Assembly: GCF_009914335.1 (NCBI RefSeq)
Contig: NZ_CP043925.1
Coordinates: forward strand, 3,782,001-3,846,000
DNA length: 64,000 nt
Origin: Proteus columbae
GTDB taxonomy: Bacteria > Pseudomonadota > Gammaproteobacteria > Enterobacterales > Enterobacteriaceae
Direction of reading: 5' to 3'
Shown: in pieces, positions 30,166-41,807 of the stretch
Layout of the letters: each line of letters begins with the position of its first letter
Position numbering within the stretch: position 1 is the first letter of the stretch
The notes under the pieces: generated by a model
What the model saw: the letters and a program-made list of their open reading frames with translations, nothing else
What the model was told of the DNA's origin: nothing
The model's database searches: none
Program-made: the position numbers and the translations under genes

Positions 30166-30322
30166 TCCATTAATAATAAATTACTTTTAAATATTACTAG
30201 TTATTATCTCACTAAAGTTTATTAACTTAGCACAACAAATAAAAATAGGAAAAACAATAAAATAAATCAAAACAAATAAATATTTTAATTCATGTTTAAA
30301 TTATTAGTTTTTTATTAAATAC

Positions 30323-30351
30323 GAAGGTATCTTATTATTTAAGATACCTTC
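30323..30351 (-). terminator. Terminator after yidR
   Basis: GAAGGTATCTT and AAGATACCTTC pair perfectly (11 bp, 7-nt loop), followed on the minus strand by GTATTTAAT, 20 bp past the yidR stop. Confidence 0.75.
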
Positions 30352-30369
30352 TCAATATATTGTAAAGTT

Positions 30370-31656
30370 TTACAACCCAGTCTCTACTGTAAATATCTGA
30401 CGATAACTGTCAACATCACGCATAAATGCAATATAGTGGTCATTTGGAGAGAATACGACAGCGTCACTACTCGGTGCTTGTGCTGTTTTTTCTGTTAATC
30501 GAGTTAACTCACCCGTTTTCGCATTACATAGCATCACGCTATTATCACAAATAAAGGTGAGATATTGTCCGTTACTATTCCACGTAAAGGCAGACTGAAT
30601 ATCCCATGGTTGTGAGGTGATTTGTTTCACTTCCTTAGTACTTGGCGAAACAGTATATAACTGCACAATACCGTTATCATCTTTCATTAAAAAAGCAATC
30701 GCATCGCCTTGTGGCGAGCTTCTTAACCAGTGACGAGGCTGATTTAAAACACCTGCATATTTTCTATTTGCTGTATTTGTTAGGCGAACTTGGTAAATAT
30801 CTTTAGCCACTGCTGGCATTGTTGTGTCGGTTCCTGCTAGTGGTTTATCACCTTCAATACTAAAAGCATGATTATCATCAGGTAAATCCACTAAGAAAAT
30901 ATCAGAAACTTTATCACCATTTTCACTCACGGTATCGCCGATAAATGCAATAGCCCAACGTTGTTGTGAACCATCCGCTTTTGTATAACCTTGAGTACCA
31001 ATCCAACACTCTTCATAAGCTTTATTAATTTCGTCGCTTCCCTTTTGTGGATGCGCCACGGTTTGGCTTATCACTGTACAGAAGTATTCACCATCATATT
31101 CACGAGGGTGTTTCTTGGTGACATTAACCGCTTTGAGAGGTACAGCGACAGCCACATTACGTTGATCATATTCGCCACCAAGTTCGTGCATAATATGATC
31201 ATTGTAAGTAAAACTTAAACGAGTGCCATCAGGGCTAAAAACATGAACATGCGTACCGCCACGCAATGCACCCGCTTGATAAGGTGAAGTCAATGAACAC
31301 GCATCAATATTAAATGCACGATTATTTTCTGACTCATCAACAATCACACCACGACGATGATGAAAGTCATAATGCCATTCATTATCTGGATTTTCTGGCC
31401 CATGAATAAAAGCATAACGTACGGGTTCTGTTGGGCTTACTGTCGCAACCCCTGCATGTGCCCCTTGTGTTGCTGTGTAAATGATCTGTTGCTGTTTTGT
31501 TTTCGCATGAATTTTTTCTATGGTTAGACCTGTAAAAGATCCCCCATTGGGACGTACATCATAGACTAACCACTGGCTATCTGGCGTCCAAACATTTATA
31601 TTAGTTAGCTGATGATGACGGCTATCAAACGTAATCTGATGTTCCTGAAAAGACAT
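30370..31656 (-). CDS. yidR: DUF3748-family beta-propeller protein YidR
   Basis: A 428-aa TolB-like propeller protein. It shares with E. coli YidR the segments NHQLTNIN-type start (RHHQLTNINVWTPDSQWL), GALRGGTHVHVFSPDGT, FTYNDH and a C-terminal DAVVFSPNDHYIAFM blade. There is no signal peptide, so it is probably cytoplasmic. The start at 31656 is chosen because AAGGAT lies 5 bp upstream and E. coli homology begins there; an ATG 30 bp upstream is not needed. The function is unknown. Confidence 0.9.
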   Translation of the reverse strand: MSFQEHQITFDSRHHQLTNINVWTPDSQWLVYDVRPNGGSFTGLTIEKIHAKTKQQQIIYTATQGAHAGVATVSPTEPVRYAFIHGPENPDNEWHYDFHHRRGVIVDESENNRAFNIDACSLTSPYQAGALRGGTHVHVFSPDGTRLSFTYNDHIMHELGGEYDQRNVAVAVPLKAVNVTKKHPREYDGEYFCTVISQTVAHPQKGSDEINKAYEECWIGTQGYTKADGSQQRWAIAFIGDTVSENGDKVSDIFLVDLPDDNHAFSIEGDKPLAGTDTTMPAVAKDIYQVRLTNTANRKYAGVLNQPRHWLRSSPQGDAIAFLMKDDNGIVQLYTVSPSTKEVKQITSQPWDIQSAFTWNSNGQYLTFICDNSVMLCNAKTGELTRLTEKTAQAPSSDAVVFSPNDHYIAFMRDVDSYRQIFTVETGL

Positions 31657-31792
31657 ATTTATCCTTATCGGGAAATAAATTTCCACATTATAAAAACTAA
31701 TTAATTTTACCTGGCACTAAAAAAATTCAGTCGAGACTTTTTCGCAAGGTAATTATTCTATCCTCACTAAATAGTCAGAAAATTAGAAAATC

Positions 31793-32410
31793 ATGTTACT
31801 TAGTGTTCTCTATATTATTGGTATTACAGCAGAAGCCATGACGGGTGCACTCGCTGCTGGTCGTCGTAAAATGGATGTTTTTGGCGTAATTATTATTGCC
31901 TCTGCAACTGCTATTGGTGGTGGATCTGTCAGAGACATTCTACTCGGCCATTACCCGCTGGGTTGGGTAAAACACCCCGAATATATCGTCACTGTTGCAT
32001 GTGCTGCTGTTATCACCATGTGGGTTGCACCTATGATGAAACACTTACAGCGACTCTTTCTTATCTTAGATGCCATTGGCCTAATGGTTTTCTCTATTAT
32101 CGGCGCACAAATCGCACTCGATATGGACTATGGTCCAATTATTGCTGCTATTGCCGCGGTGATTACAGGTGCTTTTGGTGGTGTATTAAGAGATATGCTT
32201 TGTAATACCATTCCTCTGGTTTTCCAAAAAGAGATTTATGCCGGTATCGCTTTTGGTGCTGCGTGGCTTTATATGGGATTACTGTTTTATACACCGTTAC
32301 CAAGAGACGTCATTATCATCATTACCCTAATTGCTGGGTTAACAGCTCGACTTCTCGCTATTCGTTATAAATTGGGCTTACCTGTCTTTAATTACGAGAA
32401 TCAAGATTAA
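31793..32410 (+). CDS. yicG: TRIC/UPF0126-family membrane protein YicG
   Basis: A 205-aa inner-membrane protein with seven predicted helices and the internal repeat of the trimeric intracellular cation channel family (SVRDILLG and GVLRDMLC are the two GxxRD motifs). It is very close to E. coli YicG ([19 protein letters not shown]). In other species the family contains glycine-linked members; the role in enterobacteria is not settled. Confidence 0.92.
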   Translation: MLLSVLYIIGITAEAMTGALAAGRRKMDVFGVIIIASATAIGGGSVRDILLGHYPLGWVKHPEYIVTVACAAVITMWVAPMMKHLQRLFLILDAIGLMVFSIIGAQIALDMDYGPIIAAIAAVITGAFGGVLRDMLCNTIPLVFQKEIYAGIAFGAAWLYMGLLFYTPLPRDVIIIITLIAGLTARLLAIRYKLGLPVFNYENQD

Positions 32411-32411
32411 C

Positions 32412-32443
32412 GAATCGCTGTTTTAACGACAGCGGTTCTTTTT
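32412..32443 (+). terminator. Rho-independent terminator after yicG
   Basis: GAATCGCTGT and ACAGCGGTTC (one G-U pair) with a 7-nt loop and TTTTT, directly after the stop. Confidence 0.85.
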
Positions 32444-33338
<895 letters not shown>

Positions 33339-33392
33339 GTTAACTTTCAGTATTATGCCCAGTCATTTCGTTAATGGTGGAGTAACACAAAT

Positions 33393-33668
33393 ATGGCACG
33401 CGTAACCGTTCAAGACGCTGTAGAGAAAATTGGTAACCGTTTTGACCTCGTTCTGGTCGCAGCACGTCGTGCGCGTCAGTTACAAGTTGGCGCTAAAGAT
33501 CCTTTAGTTCCAGAAGAAAATGATAAAATGACTGTTGTCGCGCTACGTGAAATCGAAGAAGGCCTGATTAACGGTAAAATTCTTGATGCTCGTGAACGTC
33601 AAGAGCAGCAAGAGCAAGAAGCAGCAGAATTACAAGCTGTTTCAGCGATTGCGGAAGGTCGTCGTTAA
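33393..33668 (+). CDS. rpoZ: DNA-directed RNA polymerase omega subunit
   Basis: The 91-aa omega chain, which helps beta-prime folding and carries one ppGpp site of the polymerase. The starting [20 protein letters not shown] is family-defining. GGTGGAG precedes the ATG. It sits 30 bp before spoT. Confidence 0.97.
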   Translation: MARVTVQDAVEKIGNRFDLVLVAARRARQLQVGAKDPLVPEENDKMTVVALREIEEGLINGKILDARERQEQQEQEAAELQAVSAIAEGRR

Positions 33669-33697
33669 TCGTTTTATAAAATAGGGGTAGGTCTGCC

Positions 33698-35824
33698 TTG
33701 TACCTGTTTGAAAGCCTGAATCAAATCGTTCAAAAATACTTGCCATCGGAGCAAGTCGAACAACTTAAAAAAGCCTTTATCGTCGCCCGAAATGCCCACG
33801 AGGGGCAAACTCGTTCAAGTGGTGAGCCTTATATTACTCACCCTGTTGCGGTTGCGTGTATTCTTGCAGATATGCGATTAGACCACCAAACGCTGATGGC
33901 GGCGCTGTTGCATGATGTTATCGAAGATACACCTGCAACCTTCCAAGATATCGAAAGCCTCTTTGGTAGTACGGTCGCCGATCTTGTTGAAGGAGTCTCT
34001 AAACTTGATAAATTGAAGTTTAGAGATAAAAAAGAGGCTCAGGCTGAAAACTTCCGTAAGATGATTATGGCGATGGTAAAAGATATCCGCGTCATTTTGA
34101 TCAAGCTGGCAGACCGAACTCACAATATGCGCACACTGGGATCATTACGCCCAGATAAACGTCGCCGTATTGCTCGAGAAACACTCGAAATTTACAGCCC
34201 TCTTGCACACCGTTTAGGTATACACCATATCAAAACAGAGCTTGAAGAGCTGGGTTTCGAGGCGCTACATCCTAATCGCTACCGTGTAATCAAAGAAGTC
34301 GTTAAAGCAGCTCGAGGCAACCGTAAAGAGATGATTAATAAAATCCTCTCTGAAATTGAAGGTCGCCTGACAGAAGCGCATATCGAATGCAAAGTTAACG
34401 GTCGCGAAAAACACCTTTACTCTATCTATCGGAAAATGTTGTTAAAAGAGCAACGTTTTCACTCGATCATGGATATTTACGCCTTTCGCGTTATCGTGAA
34501 AGAAGTCGATACCTGTTATCGCGTTTTAGGTCAAATGCACAGTCTTTATAAGCCTCGTCCCGGTCGAGTTAAAGACTATATTGCAATCCCAAAAGCCAAC
34601 GGCTATCAATCTCTTCATACCTCACTAATTGGTCCTCATGGAGTGCCAGTTGAAGTACAAATTCGTACTGAAGATATGGATCAAATGGCAGAAATGGGGG
34701 TTGCAGCACATTGGGCTTATAAAGAGCAAGGTGAACAACCGGGCACAACTGCACAAGTTAGAGCCCAACGCTGGATGCAAAGTTTACTTGAATTGCAACA
34801 AAGCGCAGGTAGCTCATTTGAATTTATTGAGAACGTAAAATCAGATCTCTTTCCTGATGAAATCTACGTTTTCACGCCAGAAGGTCGCATTGTTGAATTA
34901 CCAACAAGTGCAACTCCTGTCGATTTTGCTTATGCCGTACACACAGATATCGGTCATGCCTGTGTGGGTGCTAGGGTTGATAGACAACCTTATCCACTTT
35001 CACAATCGCTACGTACTGGACAAACGGTTGAAATTATTACCGCACCAGGTGCAAGACCAAATGCAGCGTGGCTAAACTTTGTCGTCAGTTCAAGAGCTCG
35101 CTCTAAAATCCGACAACTTCTGAAAAACCTAAAACGTGAAGACTCTATTAATTTAGGTCGTCGTTTACTCAATCACGCATTAGGTGAGCACAAGCTTACT
35201 GATATTTCAGCTGAAAATATTGAGCGCGAGTTGAAGCGTATGAAGCTTCATTCAATCGACGACTTAATGGCTGAAATTGGTTTAGGTAATACTATGAGCG
35301 TTGTTGTTGCGCGTAATTTATTGATTGATAGTCAAAATCAAGATGAAAACGCACCAACAGAAACATCTAATGATGAAACACCTAAACTCCCAATTAAAGG
35401 TGCTGATGGTGTATTGATCTCTTTCGCTAAGTGTTGTCGCCCTATTCCGGGTGATCCTATCATTGCACATATTAGCCCAGGTAAAGGTTTGGTTATTCAC
35501 CATGAATCTTGTCGTAATATTCGTGGTTACCAAAAAGAGCCTGAAAAATTCATGCCTGTCGAGTGGGATAAAGAGATCAACAGTGATTTCATCACTGAAA
35601 TTAAAGTTGATATGATTAACCACCAAGGCGCTTTAGCAAACTTAACCGCAGCTATTAATGATGCAAACTCGAGTATTCAAAGTATGAATACAGAAGAGAA
35701 AGATGGTCGCGTGTATTGTGCTTTTATTCGCTTAACCGCGAAAGACAGAATTCAATTAGCCAATATCATGCGTAAACTTCGCATCATGCCAGACGTTCTG
35801 CGCGTTAGCCGTAATAAAAACTAG
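33698..35824 (+). CDS. spoT: Bifunctional (p)ppGpp synthetase/hydrolase SpoT
   Basis: Controls the stringent-response alarmone. The order is an HD hydrolase domain (about residues 45-145, LLHDVIEDT), a RelA/SpoT synthetase domain (about 235-345, IYAFRVIV and PKANGYQSLHT), a TGS domain (about 385-445), and a C-terminal zinc-finger/ACT region (AKCCRPIPGDPI, then HQGALANLTAAI). It uses a TTG start (YLFESLNQ), justified by an exact N-terminal match to E. coli. The start follows rpoZ by 29 bp and the end is 2 bp before trmH. Confidence 0.97.
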   Translation: MYLFESLNQIVQKYLPSEQVEQLKKAFIVARNAHEGQTRSSGEPYITHPVAVACILADMRLDHQTLMAALLHDVIEDTPATFQDIESLFGSTVADLVEGVSKLDKLKFRDKKEAQAENFRKMIMAMVKDIRVILIKLADRTHNMRTLGSLRPDKRRRIARETLEIYSPLAHRLGIHHIKTELEELGFEALHPNRYRVIKEVVKAARGNRKEMINKILSEIEGRLTEAHIECKVNGREKHLYSIYRKMLLKEQRFHSIMDIYAFRVIVKEVDTCYRVLGQMHSLYKPRPGRVKDYIAIPKANGYQSLHTSLIGPHGVPVEVQIRTEDMDQMAEMGVAAHWAYKEQGEQPGTTAQVRAQRWMQSLLELQQSAGSSFEFIENVKSDLFPDEIYVFTPEGRIVELPTSATPVDFAYAVHTDIGHACVGARVDRQPYPLSQSLRTGQTVEIITAPGARPNAAWLNFVVSSRARSKIRQLLKNLKREDSINLGRRLLNHALGEHKLTDISAENIERELKRMKLHSIDDLMAEIGLGNTMSVVVARNLLIDSQNQDENAPTETSNDETPKLPIKGADGVLISFAKCCRPIPGDPIIAHISPGKGLVIHHESCRNIRGYQKEPEKFMPVEWDKEINSDFITEIKVDMINHQGALANLTAAINDANSSIQSMNTEEKDGRVYCAFIRLTAKDRIQLANIMRKLRIMPDVLRVSRNKN

Positions 35825-35826
35825 TC

Positions 35827-36549
35827 ATGAATTCAATTCGATATGCCCGCATCTGCCAAATGATGGCGATGCGGCAACCTGATCTTACCGTTTGCCTTGA
35901 AGAAGTGCATAAATCCCATAATGTTGCTGCTGTTATAAGAACAGCTGATGCTGTGGGTATTCCTAAAATTCATGCTATTTGGCCTGAAGAAAAAATGCGG
36001 ATGTTAGTTTCACCTGCGGCTGGGAGTAACAGTTGGGTCAATGTAGAAACTCATCCTACTATTACAGATGCAGTTAGCGCCTTTCGCGCCCAAGGTATGC
36101 AAGTTCTTGCGACTCATCTCTCAGATAAAGCGGTTGATTTCCGCGAGATTGATTACACACGCCCAACTTGTATTATTATGGGGCAAGAAAAAACGGGCAT
36201 CTCACAAGATGCTATCGCGCTTGCAGATCAAGATATTATTGTGCCGATGATGGGAATGGTACAATCCCTAAATGTTTCTGTCGCCAGTGCGCTAATTTTA
36301 TATGAAGCACAACGCCAACGTCAGGCTGCGGGTATGTATAATCGAACAGAAAGCACCTTAACAGAAGAAGAACAACAAATTCTTCTCTTTGAAGGCGGAT
36401 ACCCAGTATTGGCAGAAGTTTCTCGTCGAAAAGGACTGCCTCGCCCTTATATTAATGGTAGCGGTGAGATTGAAGCACCTGAGTCATGGTGGGCAGAAAT
36501 GCAAATGACGCAAAAACAACTTAGGAAATTAAAAAAGACGGAGTATTGA
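35827..36549 (+). CDS. trmH: tRNA (guanosine-18-2'-O)-methyltransferase
   Basis: SPOUT-class methyltransferase for G18 of tRNA. The signature motifs are NVAAVIRTADAVG (motif 1), IIMGQEKTGIS (motif 2) and MVQSLNVSVASALILYEAQRQRQ (motif 3, knot). It is 240 aa and starts 3 nt after the spoT stop codon. Confidence 0.96.
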   Translation: MNSIRYARICQMMAMRQPDLTVCLEEVHKSHNVAAVIRTADAVGIPKIHAIWPEEKMRMLVSPAAGSNSWVNVETHPTITDAVSAFRAQGMQVLATHLSDKAVDFREIDYTRPTCIIMGQEKTGISQDAIALADQDIIVPMMGMVQSLNVSVASALILYEAQRQRQAAGMYNRTESTLTEEEQQILLFEGGYPVLAEVSRRKGLPRPYINGSGEIEAPESWWAEMQMTQKQLRKLKKTEY

Positions 36550-36553
36550 TCCC

Positions 36554-38641
36554 ATGAAAGGAAAACTGCTTGATGCAATCCCCTTAACCACTCTTCACGG
36601 CGTAGGTGCAAGTCAGGCAGACAAGCTGGCAAAAATAGGGCTTGTGACTATTGAGGATTTGTTACTCCACCTTCCTTTACGTTATGAAGATCAAACACAC
36701 CTCTATGCTATCAGCGATCTGCTTCCCGGCATTCCAGCCACTGTTTCAGGTGAAATTCTAAGAACCGAAGTCACTTTTGGTCGACGAAAAATGATGACCT
36801 GCCAAATTTCTGATGGCTCTGGCATTTTAACCCTTCGCTTTTTTAACTTTACTGCCGCAATGAAAAATAACCTTGCTCAAGGTAAACAAGTCACTGCTTA
36901 TGGAGAAGTTAAACGGGGAAGCCGTGGCCCAGAAATTATTCACCCTGAATACAAAATCAAAGTTGCAGGTTCGGAAGTTAAACTGCAAGAAACGCTCACT
37001 CCCATCTATTCAACAACAGAAGGCTTACGCCAAACATCACTACGCAAATTAATAGAGCAAGCCTTAGAATTACTCGATACCTGTACTATTAACGAATTAT
37101 TGCCCGAACAATTTATTCATGGTTTACCTCCGTTAGCCACGGCATTACGTACTCTGCATAATCCTCCACCTGATATCGCTTTTGCGGAGCTTGAGAAAGG
37201 ACAGCACCCTGCGCAAAAAAGGCTAATTATTGAAGAATTACTCGCCCACAATCTAGGTATGCTCAATGCAAGAGCTGGCGCACAATCTTATCGCGCAGAG
37301 CCATTGTTTATGCCAAGTACCTCTACGTTACGCCAACAATTTCTATCGTCACTCCCCTTTACCCCTACGAATGCACAACAACGTGTCGTCCATGAAATAG
37401 AAACAGATTTAGAAAAAGACTATCCGATGATGCGATTGATCCAAGGAGATGTAGGTTCAGGTAAGACTTTAGTTGCTGCACTAAGTGCATTGCGTGCTGT
37501 TGCTAATGGCAAACAAGTGGCTTTAATGGCACCAACAGAATTGTTGGCAGAGCAACACGCATTAACCTTTAAAAAATGGTTTGAGCCTTTTGGTATTCAA
37601 GTGGGTTGGTTAGCAGGAAAACAGAAAGGAAAAGCGCGTGAAACACAGCAAAACGCCATTGCTAATGGTGACGTTTCCATCATTATTGGAACGCATGCTA
37701 TTTTCCAAGAACAAGTTAAATTTCACTCTCTAGCCTTAGTGATTATTGATGAACAACACCGATTTGGTGTACATCAACGCCTCGCCTTATGGAAAAAGGG
37801 TGAAGAGCAAGGCTTTCATCCTCATCAATTGGTGATGACAGCAACGCCGATCCCTCGAACATTAGCGATGACAGCCTACGCTGATATGGACACGTCTATC
37901 ATCGACGAATTACCGCCTGGGCGCACACCTGTTACCACTGTCGCTATCCCTGATACTCGCCGTAATGACATTATTGAACGCATCAGGCTATCTTGCACAG
38001 AAGAAAATCGACAAGCCTATTGGGTATGTACCTTAATTGAAGATTCTGATGTTCTGGAAGCGCAAGCGGCTCAAGTTATCTATGATGAACTTACAATTGC
38101 ACTGCCTGAAATCAAAGTGGGATTGGTACACGGGCGAATGAAACCCGTAGAAAAACAGGCAGTAATGGCTGCATTTAAAGAAAATGAGCTTCAACTTTTA
38201 GTTGCGACAACAGTGATTGAAGTCGGTGTTGATGTACCTAATGCAAGTTTAATGATCATTGATAATCCAGAACGACTGGGACTCGCACAGTTACATCAAT
38301 TACGTGGACGGGTAGGCCGAGGCGCTGTCGCCTCTCATTGTGTCTTGTTATATAAAACACCACTCACACAAACAGCACGTTTGCGATTGCAAGTATTAAG
38401 AGATAGCAATGACGGTTTTGTGATTGCACAAAAAGATCTCGAAATCCGTGGCCCCGGTGAGCTTTTAGGCACTAAGCAAACGGGTAATGCACAATTTAAA
38501 GTCGCTGATTTGTTACGCGACCAAGGACTTATTCCTGAAGTTCAGCGTATCGCTCGTTATCTACATCAACACTACCCTAAGCATTCTCAAGCCTTAATCG
38601 AACGCTGGCTGCCTGCCAAGACACAATATAGCCAAGCTTAA
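36554..38641 (+). CDS. recG: ATP-dependent DNA helicase RecG
   Basis: Branch-migrating superfamily 2 helicase that regresses stalled forks and processes Holliday junctions and R-loops. The N-terminal wedge OB domain (about residues 50-150) is followed by helicase motifs, with Walker A GDVGSGKT (about 298-305), DEQH in VIIDEQHRFG, TATPIPRT, and QLRGRVGRG in motif VI. The 695-aa length is normal. It starts 5 bp past trmH. Confidence 0.97.
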   Translation: MKGKLLDAIPLTTLHGVGASQADKLAKIGLVTIEDLLLHLPLRYEDQTHLYAISDLLPGIPATVSGEILRTEVTFGRRKMMTCQISDGSGILTLRFFNFTAAMKNNLAQGKQVTAYGEVKRGSRGPEIIHPEYKIKVAGSEVKLQETLTPIYSTTEGLRQTSLRKLIEQALELLDTCTINELLPEQFIHGLPPLATALRTLHNPPPDIAFAELEKGQHPAQKRLIIEELLAHNLGMLNARAGAQSYRAEPLFMPSTSTLRQQFLSSLPFTPTNAQQRVVHEIETDLEKDYPMMRLIQGDVGSGKTLVAALSALRAVANGKQVALMAPTELLAEQHALTFKKWFEPFGIQVGWLAGKQKGKARETQQNAIANGDVSIIIGTHAIFQEQVKFHSLALVIIDEQHRFGVHQRLALWKKGEEQGFHPHQLVMTATPIPRTLAMTAYADMDTSIIDELPPGRTPVTTVAIPDTRRNDIIERIRLSCTEENRQAYWVCTLIEDSDVLEAQAAQVIYDELTIALPEIKVGLVHGRMKPVEKQAVMAAFKENELQLLVATTVIEVGVDVPNASLMIIDNPERLGLAQLHQLRGRVGRGAVASHCVLLYKTPLTQTARLRLQVLRDSNDGFVIAQKDLEIRGPGELLGTKQTGNAQFKVADLLRDQGLIPEVQRIARYLHQHYPKHSQALIERWLPAKTQYSQA

Positions 38642-38723
38642 GGTTACTTTTTTGCATGGTTTAGCGTGCGTTTAATCTCGCTTTGGGTTGATCTTGAAAT
38701 ATTCGTAAGTTAAATACATATAG

Positions 38724-38760
38724 AAAAACACCTCAATGTCGATATTCAACATTGAGGTGC
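38724..38760 (-). terminator. Terminator between convergent recG and gltS
   Basis: CACCTCAATGT and ACATTGAGGTG form an 11-bp stem, followed by TTTTTC on the minus strand (gltS side) and CTCTTT on the plus strand. Confidence 0.85.
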
Positions 38761-38802
38761 TCTTTAACGTTTTTGAAACTCTTTTAATTTATAGCAACCA
38801 AA

Positions 38803-40020
38803 CTACCCTGCAACTATAGGCGTAAAAAACGGTAGCATCAGATACAGTTTAATCACTATTGCATTCACAATATCAATAAAGAATGCACCGACCATAGGTA
38901 CGACCAAGAACGCAAGATGAGACGGTCCAAAACGGTCTGTTACAGCTTGCATATTTGCAATCGCCGTTGGTGTAGCACCTAAACCAAAACCACAGTGACC
39001 TGCTGCTAAAATCGCCGCATCGTAGTTTTTACCCATGACACGGAAAGTGACAAAAATGGCATACAGTGCCATTACACCTGCTTGAACACCAAGGATAACC
39101 AACATTGGTATCGCCAGTGATGCAAGCTCCCATAATTTCAAGCTCATTAATGCCATCGCTAAGAATAACGATAAACTCACGTTACCTAAGACTGATACCG
39201 CTCTATCAAAAACACGGTAGAACCCAAGCATTGAAAGGCTATTACTTAAAATAACGCCAATAAACAGAACGCACACAAAGGTCGGTAATGAGAATGCTGT
39301 ACCTTCTAACAGTTGAGAAAGGAACGTACCTGCCATTAAACAGATAGAGATCATCGCAATAGTTTCTAATAAAACCATTGAAGTGATCATTCGGCCTGTT
39401 GTCGGCTTCTCAAACGCTGTTGGCATTTCATGGTCGTCGGCGCCTAATCCTGGCGTTGGGATATTTTTGATTAAGTAGCGTGCAACTGGGCCACCAATCA
39501 ATCCACCTAACACTAAACCAAAAGTAGCACAAGCCATCGCCACTTCAGACGCGCTCATAAAACCATAATTTTCAACAAAGGTTTTACCCCAAGCAGCCCC
39601 TGTACCATGACCACCCGATAATGTAATCGAGCCAGCAAGTAATCCCATTAATGGATCAAGACCTAACATTTCTGCTAATGCAATACCGACTGTGTTTTGT
39701 ACTAACAACAGTCCAACAACAACAAAGATGAAAATAAAAAGCGCTTTTCCTCCCGCTTTTAAGCTTGCGAGGTTTGCGTTTAAACCAATTGTTGCAAAGA
39801 ATGCCAGCATTAATGGATCTTTTAATGAGAGGTCAAAACTTACTTCCCAATCCATAAAAGATTTGAATGCTAATAGAAGAACTGCAACAAGTAGCCCACC
39901 TGCAACGGGTTCTGGGATCGTATACCGTTCTAAAAAAGGAACAGATTTCACTAACTTACGTCCGATCAAGAGAACCAAAGTGGCCGCAACCAGCGTGCCA
40001 TAAACATCAAGATGATACAT
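38803..40020 (-). CDS. gltS: Sodium/glutamate symporter GltS
   Basis: A 405-aa inner-membrane Na+/glutamate carrier. It has about ten membrane helices in two inverted repeats with glycine-rich re-entrant loops (GSITLSGGHGTGAAWG and GHCGFGLGATPTAIAN), which carry the substrate-binding motifs. The N-terminus MYHLDVYGTLVAATLVLLIG matches the family. It is divergent from xanP, as in E. coli. Confidence 0.95.
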   Translation of the reverse strand: MYHLDVYGTLVAATLVLLIGRKLVKSVPFLERYTIPEPVAGGLLVAVLLLAFKSFMDWEVSFDLSLKDPLMLAFFATIGLNANLASLKAGGKALFIFIFVVVGLLLVQNTVGIALAEMLGLDPLMGLLAGSITLSGGHGTGAAWGKTFVENYGFMSASEVAMACATFGLVLGGLIGGPVARYLIKNIPTPGLGADDHEMPTAFEKPTTGRMITSMVLLETIAMISICLMAGTFLSQLLEGTAFSLPTFVCVLFIGVILSNSLSMLGFYRVFDRAVSVLGNVSLSLFLAMALMSLKLWELASLAIPMLVILGVQAGVMALYAIFVTFRVMGKNYDAAILAAGHCGFGLGATPTAIANMQAVTDRFGPSHLAFLVVPMVGAFFIDIVNAIVIKLYLMLPFFTPIVAG

Positions 40021-40193
40021 TTATGTACCCCGTCTTATTTGTTAATTTTATATAAAAATACTACGACGCTAAGTTCATCCATAAACAACGCCAAAAGCAG
40101 GTATCCCCGATTAGAAAAAAAAACGGAGACAAACACAAGTTAAAACATATAAAAATGTGAGCGCCTCTTATGCATTTTGATAACATCATTTTT

Positions 40194-40209
40194 ACGCAAA
40201 CGATTGCTT
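40194..40209. promoter_or_regulatory. PurR operator upstream of xanP
   Basis: ACGCAAACGATTGCTT. The left half ACGCAAAC is perfect and the right half (consensus GTTTGCGT) has two mismatches. It lies 53 bp before the xanP start, the expected place for repression of a purine permease. Confidence 0.75.
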
Positions 40210-40261
40210 TTGTGGCGCAGATCATTAAAATACCGTTTTTGTCGAATAAGAAATTCACACC

Positions 40262-41653
40262 ATGGTTACTTCAGAAAATCAAAATTTGCCTAAAAATAGT
40301 GACGTTTCAATTAAAAAAAATAGCGAACTTCTTTTTGCTTTAGAAGAGAAACCGCCATTACCACAAACACTTTTTGCTGCTTGCCAACATCTCTTAGCCA
40401 TGTTTGTTGCGGTTATCACACCTGCGATCCTCATTTGCCAAGCATTAGGATTACCTGCACACGATACTCAACGCATTATCAGCATGTCTTTATTTGCATC
40501 AGGCATTGCCTCTCTTATTCAAATTCGGGCATGGGGACCAATAGGTTCAGGATTGTTATCAATTCAAGGTACTAGCTTTAATTTTGTCGCACCTTTGATT
40601 ATGGGCGGATTAGCGCTAAAAAATGGAGGGGCGGATATTCCAACGATGATGGCGGCACTTTTTGGTACATTAATGGTCGCCTCATTAACCGAAATCATCC
40701 TTTCTCGTGTACTTCATTTAGCAAGGCGCATCATTACACCTTTAGTTTCTGGTGTCGTAGTGATGATAATCGGTCTCTCTTTAATTCAAGTTGGATTAAC
40801 CTCTATTGGTGGTGGTTATGCAGCCATTGAAAATAATACCTTCGGTGCACCACAAAACCTGTTATTAGCAGGCTCTGTACTTATTGTTATTATTTTACTT
40901 AATCGACAAAAAAATCCTTATTTACGCGTTGCTTCTTTGGTCATTGCAATGGCTGTGGGTTATGTTCTTGCTTGGGCTTTAGATATGTTGCCCACACCAG
41001 CAGAACATCAAGAAACACCTTTTATGACTATTCCTGAACCCTTTTATTATGGGTTGTCATTTGACTGGCATTTACTTATTCCTTTAATGCTGGTGTTTAT
41101 GATCACATCACTAGAAACCATTGGGGATATTACAGCAACTTCAGATGTTTCAGAGCAACCCGTTAGTGGTCCTTTGTATATGAAACGTATTAAAGGGGGC
41201 GTATTGGCTAATGGAATTAACTCTATGGTTTCGGCATTTTTCAATACCTTCCCAAATTCTTGTTTTGGTCAAAATAATGGCGTTATTCAATTAACAGGCG
41301 TTGCAAGTCGCTATGTAGGTTATGTTGTTGCCGCAATGCTCGTTATCTTAGGCTTATTTCCATTCGTTGCAGAATTTGTGCAAAGAATTCCTGAACCCGT
41401 ATTAGGTGGAGCCACATTAGTTATGTTCGGTACGATAGCTGCATCTGGTGTACGTATTGTTTCCAAAGAAGCACTAAACCGCCGAGCCATCATGATCCTT
41501 GCGATTTCACTTGCAGTAGGATTGGGCGTTTCACAGCAACCTCAAATCTTGCAGTTTGCACCTGATTGGCTAAAAACATTGCTGTCCTCAGGTATTGCTG
41601 CTGGTGGTTTAACTGCCATTATTTTAAATCTTATTTTTCCACCAGAAAAATAA
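40262..41653 (+). CDS. xanP: Xanthine permease XanP (NCS2 family)
   Basis: Proton-coupled xanthine importer with about 14 membrane segments over 463 aa. It has the NCS2 signature [17 protein letters not shown] and the conserved [15 protein letters not shown], and matches E. coli XanP from [20 protein letters not shown] onwards. The ribosome-binding site is weak. The PurR box upstream indicates control by purine level. Confidence 0.95.
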   Translation: MVTSENQNLPKNSDVSIKKNSELLFALEEKPPLPQTLFAACQHLLAMFVAVITPAILICQALGLPAHDTQRIISMSLFASGIASLIQIRAWGPIGSGLLSIQGTSFNFVAPLIMGGLALKNGGADIPTMMAALFGTLMVASLTEIILSRVLHLARRIITPLVSGVVVMIIGLSLIQVGLTSIGGGYAAIENNTFGAPQNLLLAGSVLIVIILLNRQKNPYLRVASLVIAMAVGYVLAWALDMLPTPAEHQETPFMTIPEPFYYGLSFDWHLLIPLMLVFMITSLETIGDITATSDVSEQPVSGPLYMKRIKGGVLANGINSMVSAFFNTFPNSCFGQNNGVIQLTGVASRYVGYVVAAMLVILGLFPFVAEFVQRIPEPVLGGATLVMFGTIAASGVRIVSKEALNRRAIMILAISLAVGLGVSQQPQILQFAPDWLKTLLSSGIAAGGLTAIILNLIFPPEK

Positions 41654-41676
41654 TCATTAATTAGCAACATAATAAT

Positions 41677-41717
41677 AAAGCGCTATCTTCATAATAAAAA
41701 ATAGCGCTTTATTTTTA
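41677..41717 (+). terminator. Rho-independent terminator after xanP
   Basis: AAAGCGCTAT and ATAGCGCTTT form a perfect stem followed by ATTTTTA, 24 bp past the stop. Confidence 0.85.
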
Positions 41718-41807
41718 CGCTAAAACAGGGTCTTTTTACACAAGCATTCCTCTTCAAATTGCGATAATTAATATGTTTACTCATGTTATCTACAAAAGAG
41801 AGCGACT

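Noticed and set aside
40061..40258. 65-codon minus-strand frame between gltS and xanP
   Set aside because: It covers the divergent promoters and PurR box and has no protein-like pattern.
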